A DNA stretch of 64,000 nt, taken from assembly GCF_011634775.1 (NCBI RefSeq), contig NZ_JAALXT010000003.1, positions 1,041,067-1,105,066 on the forward strand, written 5' to 3'. Shown piece by piece: positions 8,061 through 17,734 of this stretch; the stretch's first letter is position 1; each line of letters starts with the position of its first letter. The translations under genes were made by a program, and so were the position numbers. The notes beneath the pieces are model-generated. The model was not told where the DNA came from. It searched no databases and saw only the letters and a program-made list of their open reading frames with translations. This DNA is from Thalassoroseus pseudoceratinae. Lineage in GTDB: Bacteria; Planctomycetota; Planctomycetia; Planctomycetales; Planctomycetaceae.

Positions 8061-9926
8061 ATGCGTTTTCTCCTCACATGGGCCATTGTCGGCCTCAGTT
8101 CCTTGCCGGTGTCAGCGGCGGATCTCCCGAACATTCTTTGGGTCAGTAGCGAAGACAACGGGCCCCACTTGGGATGTTACGGCGACGAATACGCGGACAC
8201 TCCGAATATCGACGCCCTCGCCAGTCGCGGAATCGTGTACCTCAATGCCTGGTCCACCGCCCCCGTTTGCGCACCAGCCCGGACGACGATCATCTCCGGA
8301 ATGTATCCGCCGAGCCTGGGGGCACAGCACATGCGGAGCATGGTCCAACTGCCGGACTCGTTCAAGATGTTCCCGCAGTATCTGCGTGAAGCCGGATACT
8401 ACTGCACCAACAATTCCAAAGAAGACTACAACCTCCGCAAACCGGGCGAAGTCTGGGACGAATCGAGTCGCAAAGCCCATTGGCGTGGGCGGAAAGATGG
8501 TCAGCCGTTTTTCTCTGTCTTCAACTTCACAACGACCCACGAAAGCCAAATTCGCAAACGTAAGGGTCACAAACCGGTTCACGATCCGGCCAAAGTGCGG
8601 GTGCCCGCGTATCATCCCGATGCTCCCGAGGTTCGTCAGGATTGGGCTCAGTACTACGACAAGCTGACCGAAATGGATCGACAAGTCGGTCGCGTTTTAC
8701 AGGAACTCGATGACGATGGACTGCGTGAGAACACGATTGTCTTCTACTTCGGAGACCACGGTGCGGGCATGCCACGTAGCAAACGTTGGCCGTACAATTC
8801 CGGCCTGCACGTCCCGTTGGTGGTGTCGATTCCGGAGAAATATCGTTCACTGACCACGGAGAAATCCATCGCCAACTCGAAATCGAACCGCCTGGTCGCC
8901 TTCGTTGACTTTGCTCCGACCGTGCTGAGTTTGGCCGGTGTGGAACCACCCTCGCACATGGAAGGCCGAGCATTCCTAGGACGGCACGAGGCCGGTGCAA
9001 AGCCATTCCTTCATGGTTTCCGGGGGCGGATGGACGAACGAATCGACATGGTCCGCACGATCCGCAATCAACGGTTTCAATACATCCGCAACTATCTGCC
9101 GCATCGACGATACGGCGAACACGTGGACTACATGTTCCAAACTCCAACCACGAAAGTTTGGAAAGCCCGCTTCGATGCAGGGGAGCTCAACGAACAGCAA
9201 TCGCACTTCTGGCAGGTCAAACCGAGTGAAGAATTATACGATCTCCGCAGCGACCCAGACCAAGTCCACAACCTCGTCAATTCGCCGGAACACGCGAAGG
9301 TGTTACGCGACCTGCGAATCGCTCAACACGATTTTCTGATGGAAACTCGCGATACGGGATTTCTGCCCGAAGCGATGATGCACGAACGAGCCGGCAACTC
9401 AACGATCTACGACATGGCTCACGATCCCGACCGATATCCGCTTCGTGAAATCTTGGAAGTCGCCGATTTAGCGACCTTCCGCCCGGCGAAACAAGTCAAC
9501 ACGAAGCTACTGCCGAAATTGTTCGCGGACGATGCGGCCATTCGCTATTGGGCAGTGATCGGGTTCACAGTTCGCGGCGAAGAAGCTGTTCGATTCGCTG
9601 AAGATGACTTGATCGAACGCTTCAGCGACGACTCGGCCAGTGTTGCCATCGCAGCTGCAGAAGCCGTCGCCCGATACGGTTCAAAAGCCAATCGCGATGC
9701 AGCGTTAGAAGTACTGGTGAAATATGCCGATCCTCAGACGAAAGACGTCTTCACATCGACGCTCGCACTCAATGCACTGGATATCGTCGGTGCCGACGCA
9801 AAACCGGTTTGGGAGCAACTTCAAGAAACGAACTTCAATCACCCGGACTTCGGCAAACGCATGAGAATGGGTGGCATCCCGAAAAACCTGATCAACCACA
9901 TCGGTTCACAGGTCGAGGAGCGGTAA
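8061..9926 (+). CDS. Exported sulfatase (formylglycine-dependent) with HEAT-like C-terminus
   Basis: This 621-residue protein has a signal peptide (cleavage near VSAA, residue 20) and the alkaline phosphatase/sulfatase fold. The nucleophile is C70 in C-A-P-A-R, the C-x-[PA]-x-R motif converted to formylglycine. The metal site begins with SSEDNGPHLGCYGD, and FYFGDHGAG supplies the second Asp/His group. The domain resembles N-sulphoglucosamine sulphohydrolase-type enzymes. After about residue 470 there is an alanine-rich helical region resembling HEAT repeats, an extension not needed for catalysis. It is probably periplasmic and acts on sulfated polysaccharides, a common planctomycete activity. 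A strong terminator follows it. Confidence 0.9.
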   Translation: MRFLLTWAIVGLSSLPVSAADLPNILWVSSEDNGPHLGCYGDEYADTPNIDALASRGIVYLNAWSTAPVCAPARTTIISGMYPPSLGAQHMRSMVQLPDSFKMFPQYLREAGYYCTNNSKEDYNLRKPGEVWDESSRKAHWRGRKDGQPFFSVFNFTTTHESQIRKRKGHKPVHDPAKVRVPAYHPDAPEVRQDWAQYYDKLTEMDRQVGRVLQELDDDGLRENTIVFYFGDHGAGMPRSKRWPYNSGLHVPLVVSIPEKYRSLTTEKSIANSKSNRLVAFVDFAPTVLSLAGVEPPSHMEGRAFLGRHEAGAKPFLHGFRGRMDERIDMVRTIRNQRFQYIRNYLPHRRYGEHVDYMFQTPTTKVWKARFDAGELNEQQSHFWQVKPSEELYDLRSDPDQVHNLVNSPEHAKVLRDLRIAQHDFLMETRDTGFLPEAMMHERAGNSTIYDMAHDPDRYPLREILEVADLATFRPAKQVNTKLLPKLFADDAAIRYWAVIGFTVRGEEAVRFAEDDLIERFSDDSASVAIAAAEAVARYGSKANRDAALEVLVKYADPQTKDVFTSTLALNALDIVGADAKPVWEQLQETNFNHPDFGKRMRMGGIPKNLINHIGSQVEER

Positions 9927-9960
9927 TCAATACCAAGAAGTGTCAGCCTTTGATCTTCGG

Positions 9961-10002
9961 CGGGTTTGTCATTCGTTGATTCGATGACAAACCCGATTTT
10001 TA
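9961..10002 (+). terminator. Rho-independent terminator of the sulfatase gene
   Basis: A perfect 12-bp stem (9961-9972 paired with 9984-9995) encloses an 11-base loop and is followed at once by ATTTTTATT. It lies 34 bases after the sulfatase stop. The T-tract overlaps the stop codon of the convergent ABC transporter gene, so the two genes share this junction. Confidence 0.92.
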
Positions 10003-11076
10003 TTGCGTGATGCCCTCTGTAATAGCCATGAAAGCGTCTTCGAGGCTTTCGGATTTGCTCTGAAATTCCACGACTGGGAAGTCCTGTTGGATCATTTTCT
10101 TGAGCAAGTCGGCTTGCGGTTCCGCGGGCCCCTCGAAATCAAACGTCAGCACCTGTTCTGCTCGTTTGACTTCGGATACAAACGGTTGTTCAAGCACCCA
10201 ACGTTCGAGTTCTTCACCACGCGAAAGCACGCGACAAACAAGAGTGGAAGACGTGCTATGCCCACGTGCTTTCTGACGCTGCATCGCTCGAATTTCGTCG
10301 ATCGTCCCGCTAGCCAGAATCTTCCCAGCTTCGATGATGACCGCAGAATTACAGATTTCGCCAAGTTCTGTCAGGATGTGAGAACTGATCAGCACAGTCT
10401 TGTTCAGTTCTTTGGCAAGCAGGCCGATGAGTTCTCGCAGTTCCACTCGAGCACGCGGGTCTAACCCGGCGGCGGGTTCATCGAGAATCAAGACTTCCGG
10501 ATCGTGAATTAACGTTCGACCGAGCCCCAAACGTTGCGACATCCCTTTGGAAAGCGTGTCGATTGGCTTCTCGGCCAGTTTCCTCAACTCTGTGAAGACC
10601 AAGACACGCTCGATGGCATCTCGTCGTTTCGAACCACGAAAACCGTAGGCGCGAGCGAAGAAGTCGAGGTATTCCACGACGTTCATGTTGGCGTACTTGC
10701 CAAAACTATCCGGCATAAACCCAAGGATCCCGCGGACTTTATCCGGATCATCCACGACCGAGTGGCCGCAAATAAACGCATCGCCCGCCGTCGGCATTTC
10801 CAGCGTAGCGAGGATCCTCATCGTTGTGGTTTTCCCAGCACCGTTAGGGCCGATGAATCCGACGACCTGCCCGGGATACGCTCGAAATTCGACGTGGTTG
10901 ACCGCTTTGAGGCGACCGAAATACCGACACAGATCGCGAACCTCCAATGTCGGCTCGCCAGCCACGTTCAGCGGCTCGTCATACGGGCCATCGTCAAGTA
11001 CGACGACATTTCCTCCGGTGAGGCCCTCTTCATGGTCGTGGGTTTCCTCGCTGTCCTGTTGCGGCTGATCGCTCAT
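10000..11076 (-). CDS. ABC transporter ATP-binding protein
   Basis: The 358-residue protein is an ABC-2-type ATPase subunit. Walker A (GPNGAGKT) is at 76-83, the signature LSKGMSQR near 183 and Walker B VLILDEP near 201, followed by the switch histidine in LISSHIL. Residues 1-40 form an acidic extension rich in Asp/Glu that is absent from most homologues. The C-terminal 90 residues resemble the accessory region of gliding- or Nos-type export ATPases. No permease gene is adjacent, so the transported substrate is unknown. The gene lies upstream of a convergent terminator shared with the sulfatase. Confidence 0.88.
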   Translation of the reverse strand: MSDQPQQDSEETHDHEEGLTGGNVVVLDDGPYDEPLNVAGEPTLEVRDLCRYFGRLKAVNHVEFRAYPGQVVGFIGPNGAGKTTTMRILATLEMPTAGDAFICGHSVVDDPDKVRGILGFMPDSFGKYANMNVVEYLDFFARAYGFRGSKRRDAIERVLVFTELRKLAEKPIDTLSKGMSQRLGLGRTLIHDPEVLILDEPAAGLDPRARVELRELIGLLAKELNKTVLISSHILTELGEICNSAVIIEAGKILASGTIDEIRAMQRQKARGHSTSSTLVCRVLSRGEELERWVLEQPFVSEVKRAEQVLTFDFEGPAEPQADLLKKMIQQDFPVVEFQSKSESLEDAFMAITEGITQ

Positions 11077-11106
11077 TTCGATTTCCAGAGGCTGAATCCG
11101 TCGGTC

Positions 11107-13176
11107 CTAGAAATTGACAGGGTTTCCGTCATTTCGCTGGAACAAATGCAACAGAGTTTGAGGATCGATGGTTTGGGAAATGACACGCACAGCTCCATCG
11201 CAGAGCAGGGCGTTGAAACTTCCTGAGGGACCGATTAAACCATTCGTCGGGTTCGCGGGTTGGTAGCTGAAATCGCCCGGCTTGGTCCAAATCACAGCGT
11301 TTTGGTCAGCCGCTTCAACCACGATGATCGTATTTGACAACCCATCGGTAATGTCACGAAATCCCAAACCCGCAGGTTGTTCAAAAATCGCCCCTGGCCC
11401 TTTGACCCCAAGATATGTGGTGTGGCCAGGTCGCAAAGCCGATCCGGGCCTCTTGAAAATATCGGGCATCTGATTCACGAGCGGGCGGTTGTGGGGGCTG
11501 TCCCAAGGCTCGTCGAGATGAAATTGTTCATACAATGGCACATGTTCGAGGAACGGCAGAATGTGAACCCGCCAGCTCAATTTCGGCTGGCCATTTTCGT
11601 CGAAGTATTTCGGTTCACTCTTGGTGATCGGCAGCGATTTGTAGACCGCATGATAGTTATGGAATGCCAGCCCAATCTGCTTGAGATTGTTCTTGCTGCC
11701 AGCGTTTCGCGCGGCATCTCTGGCGTCCGACACAGGATTGCCTCCACCACCGCCGAAGCCAGGAAGCGACGGCATCCCAGGCAGACCGCCACCGGGCATG
11801 GAATCGGCAATATTATTGGGAACAACCAGGCTGAGTTCCGCTGTTTGGCCGCTGGAGTCGAACGCGATACCATCCATCAGGTCCGTCACGACAGTTTGCT
11901 GCTCCGGCGGCATCATCGCTTTGAACCCCTCGAGCAGCGTGCTGACCTCAGAGAGCAATTGATCGCCGGAACTGGCAATCGTGCTTGCGCTCGAAGAAGA
12001 ACCGCATTGCACCTGCAGCTTAAACTTGCTGCGATCACCAGACGGAGTTAAACCGATTGCACCACCGATGAAGTCACTTTGAACGGCCGTCATCATGGCT
12101 TGTAATGGTGTCGCGATGTTCGGGGGAATCATCGGTGGCAGTTGCGGGGCCGCTCCTTGGAATGCCTCCGCTCGAAACGCATTCGGATCCGGCGGAACGA
12201 ACGCGGCAAAGAGTGCTTGCGTGTTATCCACAAAGTCGAATTGTGTTCGCCGCGGCGATGTCGTTCCTTGATCGACAACTTGTTGGATGGTCTTCAACTG
12301 CTGGCCAAAAACGATCACCTGATCGTTCTCCAGTAGCAACAATTGGGTTGTACCGCCTTGGCTCGATGAATAAATCTGTTGGCCGTTGTAGTCGCTGCTG
12401 CTTGTTGTTGGATCGTTCTCCAATTTGGATCGATCCAGAGGTTTGACCAGACGCACAACAACGACGGTGCCCTGGTCATCCACAGGGGCTCGCCCGCCCG
12501 GTTCCGCCGCAACTAATCCGATTGTAAAACTTTTTGCATCTCGACTCGTCAATCCTGTGGCAGCCGTCATTTCTTTCATGGCCTGCTGGAATTGCGGGGT
12601 GTTCTCGTACTTCGAGAACTCCGGAGAATCGACAATCTGCTGCCAATCGACATAGGCAAATCCCACCATGTTCTGGGGCAGATAGGTCATATCGACCACG
12701 TTGCCGTCCGACCCCGTAGCCGCACTTCCACCGCTAAAAGCAAAGATCAGAATGGCAATCAACAGGACAGCCGCTGCTGCACTTCCACCGATGAGCAATG
12801 GGGATGGACCGGAACTGCTCGACTTCTTCTTGCCTTTTTTCTTCCGACTTCCGCCGGACTTGCCTTTCGATTTTGCCGAACGACTAGTGGCCGGTTTGCT
12901 TGCTGATCGGCGTCGCGTCGGTGGCGATTCGAAGTCGTCGAAGCCACCATCATCCTCGTAGTCTTCATAATCCTCGAAATCGTCGAATTCATCGTCACCG
13001 AATTCATCTACCGGCGGCTTCGGTTTGCTCCGTTTAGGCCCCGCGGATTTCGGTTGGCTCACGCGAAAGGTCGTCTCGCATTTGGGACAACGGACCTTTT
13101 TCCCGACCGCATCGGGGGCGTTGATTTTCAATCGTGCCTTACACGATGGACACTGCACAGCAAACGGAGTAGGCAT
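11107..13176 (-). CDS. Zinc-ribbon membrane protein with C-terminal DUF1559 domain
   Basis: The 689-residue product starts with an MJ0042-type zinc ribbon (CPSC ... CPKC within the first 30 residues). A low-complexity Lys/Ser/Asp/Glu linker and one transmembrane helix (LLIGGSAAAAVLLIAILIFAF) follow. A large extracytoplasmic domain then leads to the DUF1559 region, marked by NNLKQIGLAFHNYH, SWRVHILPFLE and a terminal ALLCDGAVRVISQTID segment. DUF1559 is hugely expanded in Planctomycetota, usually behind a pilin-like N-terminus; here a zinc-ribbon/TM module replaces that leader. The ATG at 13176 (MPTPFAVQCPSC) is preferred; 13191 is possible and the frame is open to 13341. Role unknown. Confidence 0.82.
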   Translation of the reverse strand: MPTPFAVQCPSCKARLKINAPDAVGKKVRCPKCETTFRVSQPKSAGPKRSKPKPPVDEFGDDEFDDFEDYEDYEDDGGFDDFESPPTRRRSASKPATSRSAKSKGKSGGSRKKKGKKKSSSSGPSPLLIGGSAAAAVLLIAILIFAFSGGSAATGSDGNVVDMTYLPQNMVGFAYVDWQQIVDSPEFSKYENTPQFQQAMKEMTAATGLTSRDAKSFTIGLVAAEPGGRAPVDDQGTVVVVRLVKPLDRSKLENDPTTSSSDYNGQQIYSSSQGGTTQLLLLENDQVIVFGQQLKTIQQVVDQGTTSPRRTQFDFVDNTQALFAAFVPPDPNAFRAEAFQGAAPQLPPMIPPNIATPLQAMMTAVQSDFIGGAIGLTPSGDRSKFKLQVQCGSSSSASTIASSGDQLLSEVSTLLEGFKAMMPPEQQTVVTDLMDGIAFDSSGQTAELSLVVPNNIADSMPGGGLPGMPSLPGFGGGGGNPVSDARDAARNAGSKNNLKQIGLAFHNYHAVYKSLPITKSEPKYFDENGQPKLSWRVHILPFLEHVPLYEQFHLDEPWDSPHNRPLVNQMPDIFKRPGSALRPGHTTYLGVKGPGAIFEQPAGLGFRDITDGLSNTIIVVEAADQNAVIWTKPGDFSYQPANPTNGLIGPSGSFNALLCDGAVRVISQTIDPQTLLHLFQRNDGNPVNF

Positions 13177-13352
13177 GGACGCCACCTTCATCAGACGGAA
13201 TCGCCAAAGAAAACCGATCGAGAGAGTCTGGCTTGAATCTTCCGCGAACGAGAACGACAGAACAATTAATCCTAACACCCGATAAGTTCCGGAACAATCC
13301 TTCACTGCCGGTGTTTGCGCAATTCGAAGGGCTAACGCCATCCGTCTGAGGT

Positions 13353-14120
13353 TTATTCCGGTTCGGCTCGCAAGTCTCGCTCCGAGAACTCATAGAAATC
13401 CACGCGACCGGGGCTCTCCCGTTCGATCGGCACCGCCACGGCACAACGATGGTTCGGCTCGATTAATCGGGACACGAACCGCCAGCGACTCGGATCGTCA
13501 TGCACGTCGGCCCCAAACTTCGGCTGAACGGACTGCTCGGGCGGAAAGTGAAATTCACATTGCTTCATGGGCAGTTGAAACCCCAAACCTCGCGCCTTCG
13601 AGTACGCTTCTTTGTAGGTCCAGAGTTGAAAAAAACGGTTACGTTGTTCGCATTCCTCCAGAGCACGCATCGCGTTCATCTCGGATTCCGAGTAGACCGT
13701 TTTGCCGATCTCGATATTAATTGCCCGAGAGCAATCTTCGACATCAATCCCTACGGTCCCAGCGTCGGCAATAGCGCAGGCCACCAGGCCAGTCGTATGG
13801 GACAGATTGAATGCAAGACGACGGTGATGGTCACCCAACAGCGAAGGTTTCCCAAACTGGTCGATTTCAAATCGCAAACGATCGGCGGGAGTTTGCAAGA
13901 ATTTGCTGAGCCAAATCCGTTTCAATGTGTGAGCCACCAAAAACCGATGCCGATCGGCCGGTCGAAGAAATCGCCGATACCGCACTAATTCGTCCGAACA
14001 CAAAATCCGCTCACACTCCTGGATCGCTCGGGAACCGTGGACAAGTTCCGGACGGAGCCAAGCGACGACACAGTCTCCGTTGGCAAGCTGAGTTGATTGA
14101 GGTCGAGGAGGAAACGTCAA
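13353..14120 (-). CDS. 4'-phosphopantetheinyl transferase (Sfp type)
   Basis: This 255-residue protein carries the signatures of Sfp/AcpT-type transferases, which move phosphopantetheine from CoA to a serine of carrier proteins. The magnesium-binding segment is GIDVED with D126 and E128, and W167-x2-K170-E171-A provides the conserved catalytic glutamate/lysine block. An N-terminal FLVAHTLKRIWLSKFL segment and FNLSHTTGLVACAI also fit. Length is that of two-domain Sfp-like enzymes. No PKS/NRPS or fatty-acid gene is nearby, so the carrier partner is not identified. Confidence 0.88.
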   Translation of the reverse strand: MTFPPRPQSTQLANGDCVVAWLRPELVHGSRAIQECERILCSDELVRYRRFLRPADRHRFLVAHTLKRIWLSKFLQTPADRLRFEIDQFGKPSLLGDHHRRLAFNLSHTTGLVACAIADAGTVGIDVEDCSRAINIEIGKTVYSESEMNAMRALEECEQRNRFFQLWTYKEAYSKARGLGFQLPMKQCEFHFPPEQSVQPKFGADVHDDPSRWRFVSRLIEPNHRCAVAVPIERESPGRVDFYEFSERDLRAEPE

Positions 14121-14214
14121 CGATTTTTGCTGGATAAGAGGACGAAAATCTGATGGACAAATCGGTTCGTGTTACAATAGTTTCCCACATCGAATCCGAC
14201 AAGAAGGTCCATGG

Positions 14215-15603
14215 ATGCCGAAATTTACACAAACGGTCTCAATCCCTGTCCCCGCGGAGTTCCTCTACCAATGGCATTCCAACCCGGGTGCGTTTGAGCG
14301 ACTGGCTCCGCCGTGGGAGAGTGTGGAAGTCTCGCAACCGTTGGAGAGACTCGAAGATGGCCAGCAGACGGAAATCCGTGTCGGTGTCGTCGGGCCGATC
14401 AAACAAAGATGGTTGGCGGAACTGAAAAACGTGCAACCGGGTCGGCAATTCGAAGATACACAGTTAGCCGGCCCATTCGCCGCATGGCATCATCGGCATC
14501 TGATGACGCCCGCCGGTGATGAATCAAGCATCCTGACAGACGATATCGAATATCGCGTCCCGTTCGGTTTTCTTGGTGCAGCGTTCGGCGGCGGGATCGT
14601 GCGACGAAAATTGCGACGCATGTTTGATTTTCGTCATCGCGTCACGAAAGCCGACGCTATGACTCATTTTCGGACTCAACAAAAACATCCAGATCGGCAA
14701 CCCATGAAAGTTTTAATCAGCGGACGAAGCGGATTGGTCGGCTCGGAACTCGCAACGTTTCTGACATCCGGCGGTCATTCCGTCGCGGGTCTGACGCGCA
14801 GTCCGGACAAGCAGGGAGAAACCGTCGCCTGGGATCCCCAGGAAGGGACGATCGACTCAACAGCGATTGCTGACCAAGGGTTCGATTCCGTCGTGCACTT
14901 GGCTGGAGAGTCGATTCAGGGGCGTTGGACGAAAGACAAGAAACGTCGAATCAGAAACAGCCGGACCGAGGGTACCCGACTACTCTGTGAAAGCCTTGCG
15001 GCCATGGAGAACCCTCCCAAGACTTTGGTGTGCGCCTCCGCAATTGGCTATTATGGCGACCGTGGGGATGAAGAGCTGACCGAAGACAGCCCACCGGGTG
15101 AGAGTTTCTTGGCCGATGTCTGCCAAGAGTGGGAAGCCGCGTGCGAACCGGCCCGCGAGAAGGGCATTCGTGTAGTCAATGTGCGAATTGGCGTGGTACT
15201 CACACCGAAAGGCGGAGCGTTGTCTAAGGTGCTCACGCCATTCAAACTCGGCGGTGGTGGGAAGGTTGGAAGTGGCAAACAATGGTGGAGTTGGATCGCG
15301 ATCGAAGATCTTGTTGGCATCATCCATCATGCATTGACCGAAGACGATCTTTCCGGCCCGATCAACGCGACCGCCCCGAATCCAGTGACCAACAAAGAAT
15401 TCACAAAAACTCTCGGCAAAGTGCTCTCCCGACCAACCATCATTCCGCTACCGGGTTTTGCGGCGAAGTTGGCACTTGGTGAAATGGCAGACGAACTCCT
15501 GCTCGCAAGTGCCAAGGTGTTACCAAATCGGACGCTCGAAAGCGGATACAGCTTTCGCTACCCGGAACTCGAACCGGCGTTGCGTCATTTGCTCGGCAAA
15601 TAG
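14215..15603 (+). CDS. TIGR01777 family protein: SRPBCC domain fused to an NAD-dependent epimerase
   Basis: The 462-residue protein has two parts. Residues 1-150 form a START/SRPBCC-like lipid-binding fold similar to YfcH-associated cyclase/dehydrase proteins. From about residue 164 an SDR domain begins with the nucleotide loop ISGRSGLVGSELATFL. It continues with VVHLAGESI, the SAIGYYGDRGDEELTE segment containing the conserved YYG, and WSWIAIEDLVGII. The family also includes the plant division factor giant chloroplast 1, but the bacterial reaction is not known. It starts at an ATG at 14215, just after a divergent spacer. Confidence 0.88.
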   Translation: MPKFTQTVSIPVPAEFLYQWHSNPGAFERLAPPWESVEVSQPLERLEDGQQTEIRVGVVGPIKQRWLAELKNVQPGRQFEDTQLAGPFAAWHHRHLMTPAGDESSILTDDIEYRVPFGFLGAAFGGGIVRRKLRRMFDFRHRVTKADAMTHFRTQQKHPDRQPMKVLISGRSGLVGSELATFLTSGGHSVAGLTRSPDKQGETVAWDPQEGTIDSTAIADQGFDSVVHLAGESIQGRWTKDKKRRIRNSRTEGTRLLCESLAAMENPPKTLVCASAIGYYGDRGDEELTEDSPPGESFLADVCQEWEAACEPAREKGIRVVNVRIGVVLTPKGGALSKVLTPFKLGGGGKVGSGKQWWSWIAIEDLVGIIHHALTEDDLSGPINATAPNPVTNKEFTKTLGKVLSRPTIIPLPGFAAKLALGEMADELLLASAKVLPNRTLESGYSFRYPELEPALRHLLGK

Positions 15604-15615
15604 GCCTTAAACATT

Positions 15616-16758
15616 TCACCGTTCGGGGGTGACCAAGCTATTCAATATCTCAACTGCCGTTTCCGGTGGCGAATCGTGTGCTATTTGAAGTGTTTCGATT
15701 TGCCGTGGTGAGATCGGGATGGCCTGATCGTCGTTCGGCACGATCGGAACCAATCGCTGGCCAATTGCTTCAACCAATCCTGGAAGACCTTGCCGAGTCG
15801 CGGACGAAACTAAGTGCATTCCCGCCAACCGATCCGCTGGCCATTGCGTTGGCAAGTCAAACTTATTCGCCACATGCAATGCATCCGGAAATTCACGGAG
15901 AAGTTGGTCGGTGTCGGCATCCAAGGGTTCGCTGAGGTCACAGACAATCAATCGCAGGTCGGCTTTGGCCAACATCTGCCGAGTTCGTTCAATCCCCGCA
16001 GATTCCAGCGATTCTGCGGTCTCTCGAATACCGGCGGTGTCGGCAAACCGCATCGGCCAACCATCGATCGCGGTTTCTCCCCGAACGACGTCGCGAGTCG
16101 TGCCGGGCTGGTCGAAAACGATCGCCCTCTGAAAACCCAGCAAGGCATTGATCAAGGACGACTTACCAACGTTCGGTCGGCCACACAAAACCACTTCCCA
16201 TGGCTGGTTCAGATGTTGTCCGAATCGCCCCCATTCTAAGATTTCCCTTAGCGATTGCTGAGCTGCCTCGTGCGATCCGTCCGAGAACATCTCGATGATC
16301 GACTGAATGGCTTTTGGGAAAACACACCGTTGTTGCAACAGAATTCGCAACGTTTTCGTTGTTACGGCTCGCGATGTAGCCAAAGTCCAATCGGCTTCAA
16401 ACGGGGATTGTGTCCGAGCAAGCAACTTACTGGGTGGGGCGGTTTCCATTCCTACAGAATTGAGATCCGACAGGATGCGCCGTGTCGCCGCATCACCACC
16501 GTGACACGAAATCTCAACTTGCTCTTCAGATATGCGACAGACCTCTTCAGATACGCGACAGACGACAACATCTTCTGCCGGATCATCCCCCCACTGCCCG
16601 AAGACGACACGATTTAAAACCTGGTCCGTAAGACGGCGACCATTTGCAGCCGTGAAAAAATCATCAATGCCATGCGCGAGATTCCCCGTCGCCATTATCG
16701 TCGCGACAGCACCGCGTCCGCCGGGAGTGAGCACGCCTGCGATCGTCGTTTCGTTCAT
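15616..16758 (-). CDS. MnmE/TrmE-like GTPase lacking the C-terminal catalytic motif
   Basis: The 380-residue protein has an MnmE-like N-terminal domain (TIAGVLTPGGRGAVATI, and EISCHGGDAATRRIL) and a G domain with G1 GRPNVGKSS near residue 193, G2 GTTRDVV, G3 DTAG and G4 NKFD. Genuine MnmE is about 450 residues and ends in a cysteine-containing C-x-G-K motif needed for tRNA U34 modification; this protein stops at EILNSLVTPER. The linker segment PGEFT-RAFLNGK that starts the helical domain is also unrecognisable. The frame is open upstream to 16917, but the ATG at 16758 (MNETTIAG) gives the family N-terminus. It may be a second, neofunctionalised MnmE paralogue. Confidence 0.75.
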   Translation of the reverse strand: MNETTIAGVLTPGGRGAVATIMATGNLAHGIDDFFTAANGRRLTDQVLNRVVFGQWGDDPAEDVVVCRVSEEVCRISEEQVEISCHGGDAATRRILSDLNSVGMETAPPSKLLARTQSPFEADWTLATSRAVTTKTLRILLQQRCVFPKAIQSIIEMFSDGSHEAAQQSLREILEWGRFGQHLNQPWEVVLCGRPNVGKSSLINALLGFQRAIVFDQPGTTRDVVRGETAIDGWPMRFADTAGIRETAESLESAGIERTRQMLAKADLRLIVCDLSEPLDADTDQLLREFPDALHVANKFDLPTQWPADRLAGMHLVSSATRQGLPGLVEAIGQRLVPIVPNDDQAIPISPRQIETLQIAHDSPPETAVEILNSLVTPER

Positions 16759-17052
16759 GGTGTGGGAAGTACTTTGGTTCAAAATTTCGATCACAAGAAA
16801 ATCGGAAGACGACGGTTTCGCCGTGCATAATCGCTGATAACACGCGTTGAGGCAACGGGACCAATTTCGAAGACCTTTTTCTCCGCATTGGCTCCCTTGC
16901 GTTGGGCCGCATGCCATCTATAATCATGGCAATTGTCGAAAACAGAGTCTACATCTGCAACGATTCAGCACCGCGACATTCTCCTTAACGGCATGGATCT
17001 CATGCTTGTCGGGTGAAATCGTGAATTGAAAACGCACCTGACGAGGTCCATC

Positions 17053-17604
17053 ATGGGTGAATGGTTCCGCAATATTTACGTCACGGTGAAAACCGTTGTG
17101 CAGGGAATGGCCATTACCCTGCTGACGTGGTTCAAGACGTACCGTCGCCGCACATTCACCGAAGTCTACGAGTACCCTGAGGTGCCCGTTCCGGTGAAAT
17201 CGCGATACCGTGGTTTTCACCGCTTCGATCTCACGACGTGCATTGGCTGTGAGAAATGTGCCGTCGCGTGTCCGGTCGATTGCATCTACATCGAAAAAGA
17301 AAAAAGCCCGGTCGGCAAAGGGTTCCGAGTCGACACATTCGTCATCGATTACACGAAGTGCATGTTTTGTGCATTGTGTGTGGAACCCTGTCCAGTGGAT
17401 TGTATCTTCATGGGCTCGAATCATGACCTAAGCTGCTATAGTCGAGACGGTTGTGTCGTCGACTTCGCGAAGCTTCCGTTGCAGGTCGCTTGGGGACAAG
17501 CCACATTGAACCCAACCGCGGTGGCGGAGTCGAAAGTTCTCGACGAACCGGTTTGGGTCAAAGGGGAATCGAGTCCATTCGAGTATTCGGAGACTCCAAG
17601 TTAG
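17053..17604 (+). CDS. nuoI: NADH-quinone oxidoreductase subunit I
   Basis: This 183-residue subunit carries the two [4Fe-4S] clusters N6a and N6b of complex I, which relay electrons towards NuoB. The cysteine sets are C63-x2-C66-x2-C69-x3-C73 and C103-x2-C106-x2-C109-x3-C113. An N-terminal hydrophobic helix ([13 protein letters not shown]) matches the membrane-contact helix of NuoI. The ATG at 17053 (MGEWFRN) has a purine-rich GAGG eight bases upstream and is preferred over the in-frame start at 17026. It opens a plus-strand cluster with nuoA, nuoC and nuoD, unlike the standard order in which nuoI sits between nuoH and nuoJ. Confidence 0.95.
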   Translation: MGEWFRNIYVTVKTVVQGMAITLLTWFKTYRRRTFTEVYEYPEVPVPVKSRYRGFHRFDLTTCIGCEKCAVACPVDCIYIEKEKSPVGKGFRVDTFVIDYTKCMFCALCVEPCPVDCIFMGSNHDLSCYSRDGCVVDFAKLPLQVAWGQATLNPTAVAESKVLDEPVWVKGESSPFEYSETPS

Positions 17605-17734
17605 CGTCGGAATTACGATTTAATTTAGGTCAGCGACAATAATATTTGAATCGCGCTCGCGGAAACGGACGTCAATCGAATTTGCATCCCGAGTGTTGCA
17701 AGGTCGCAACGCGATTGGGTTGAAGGGAGCGGTC

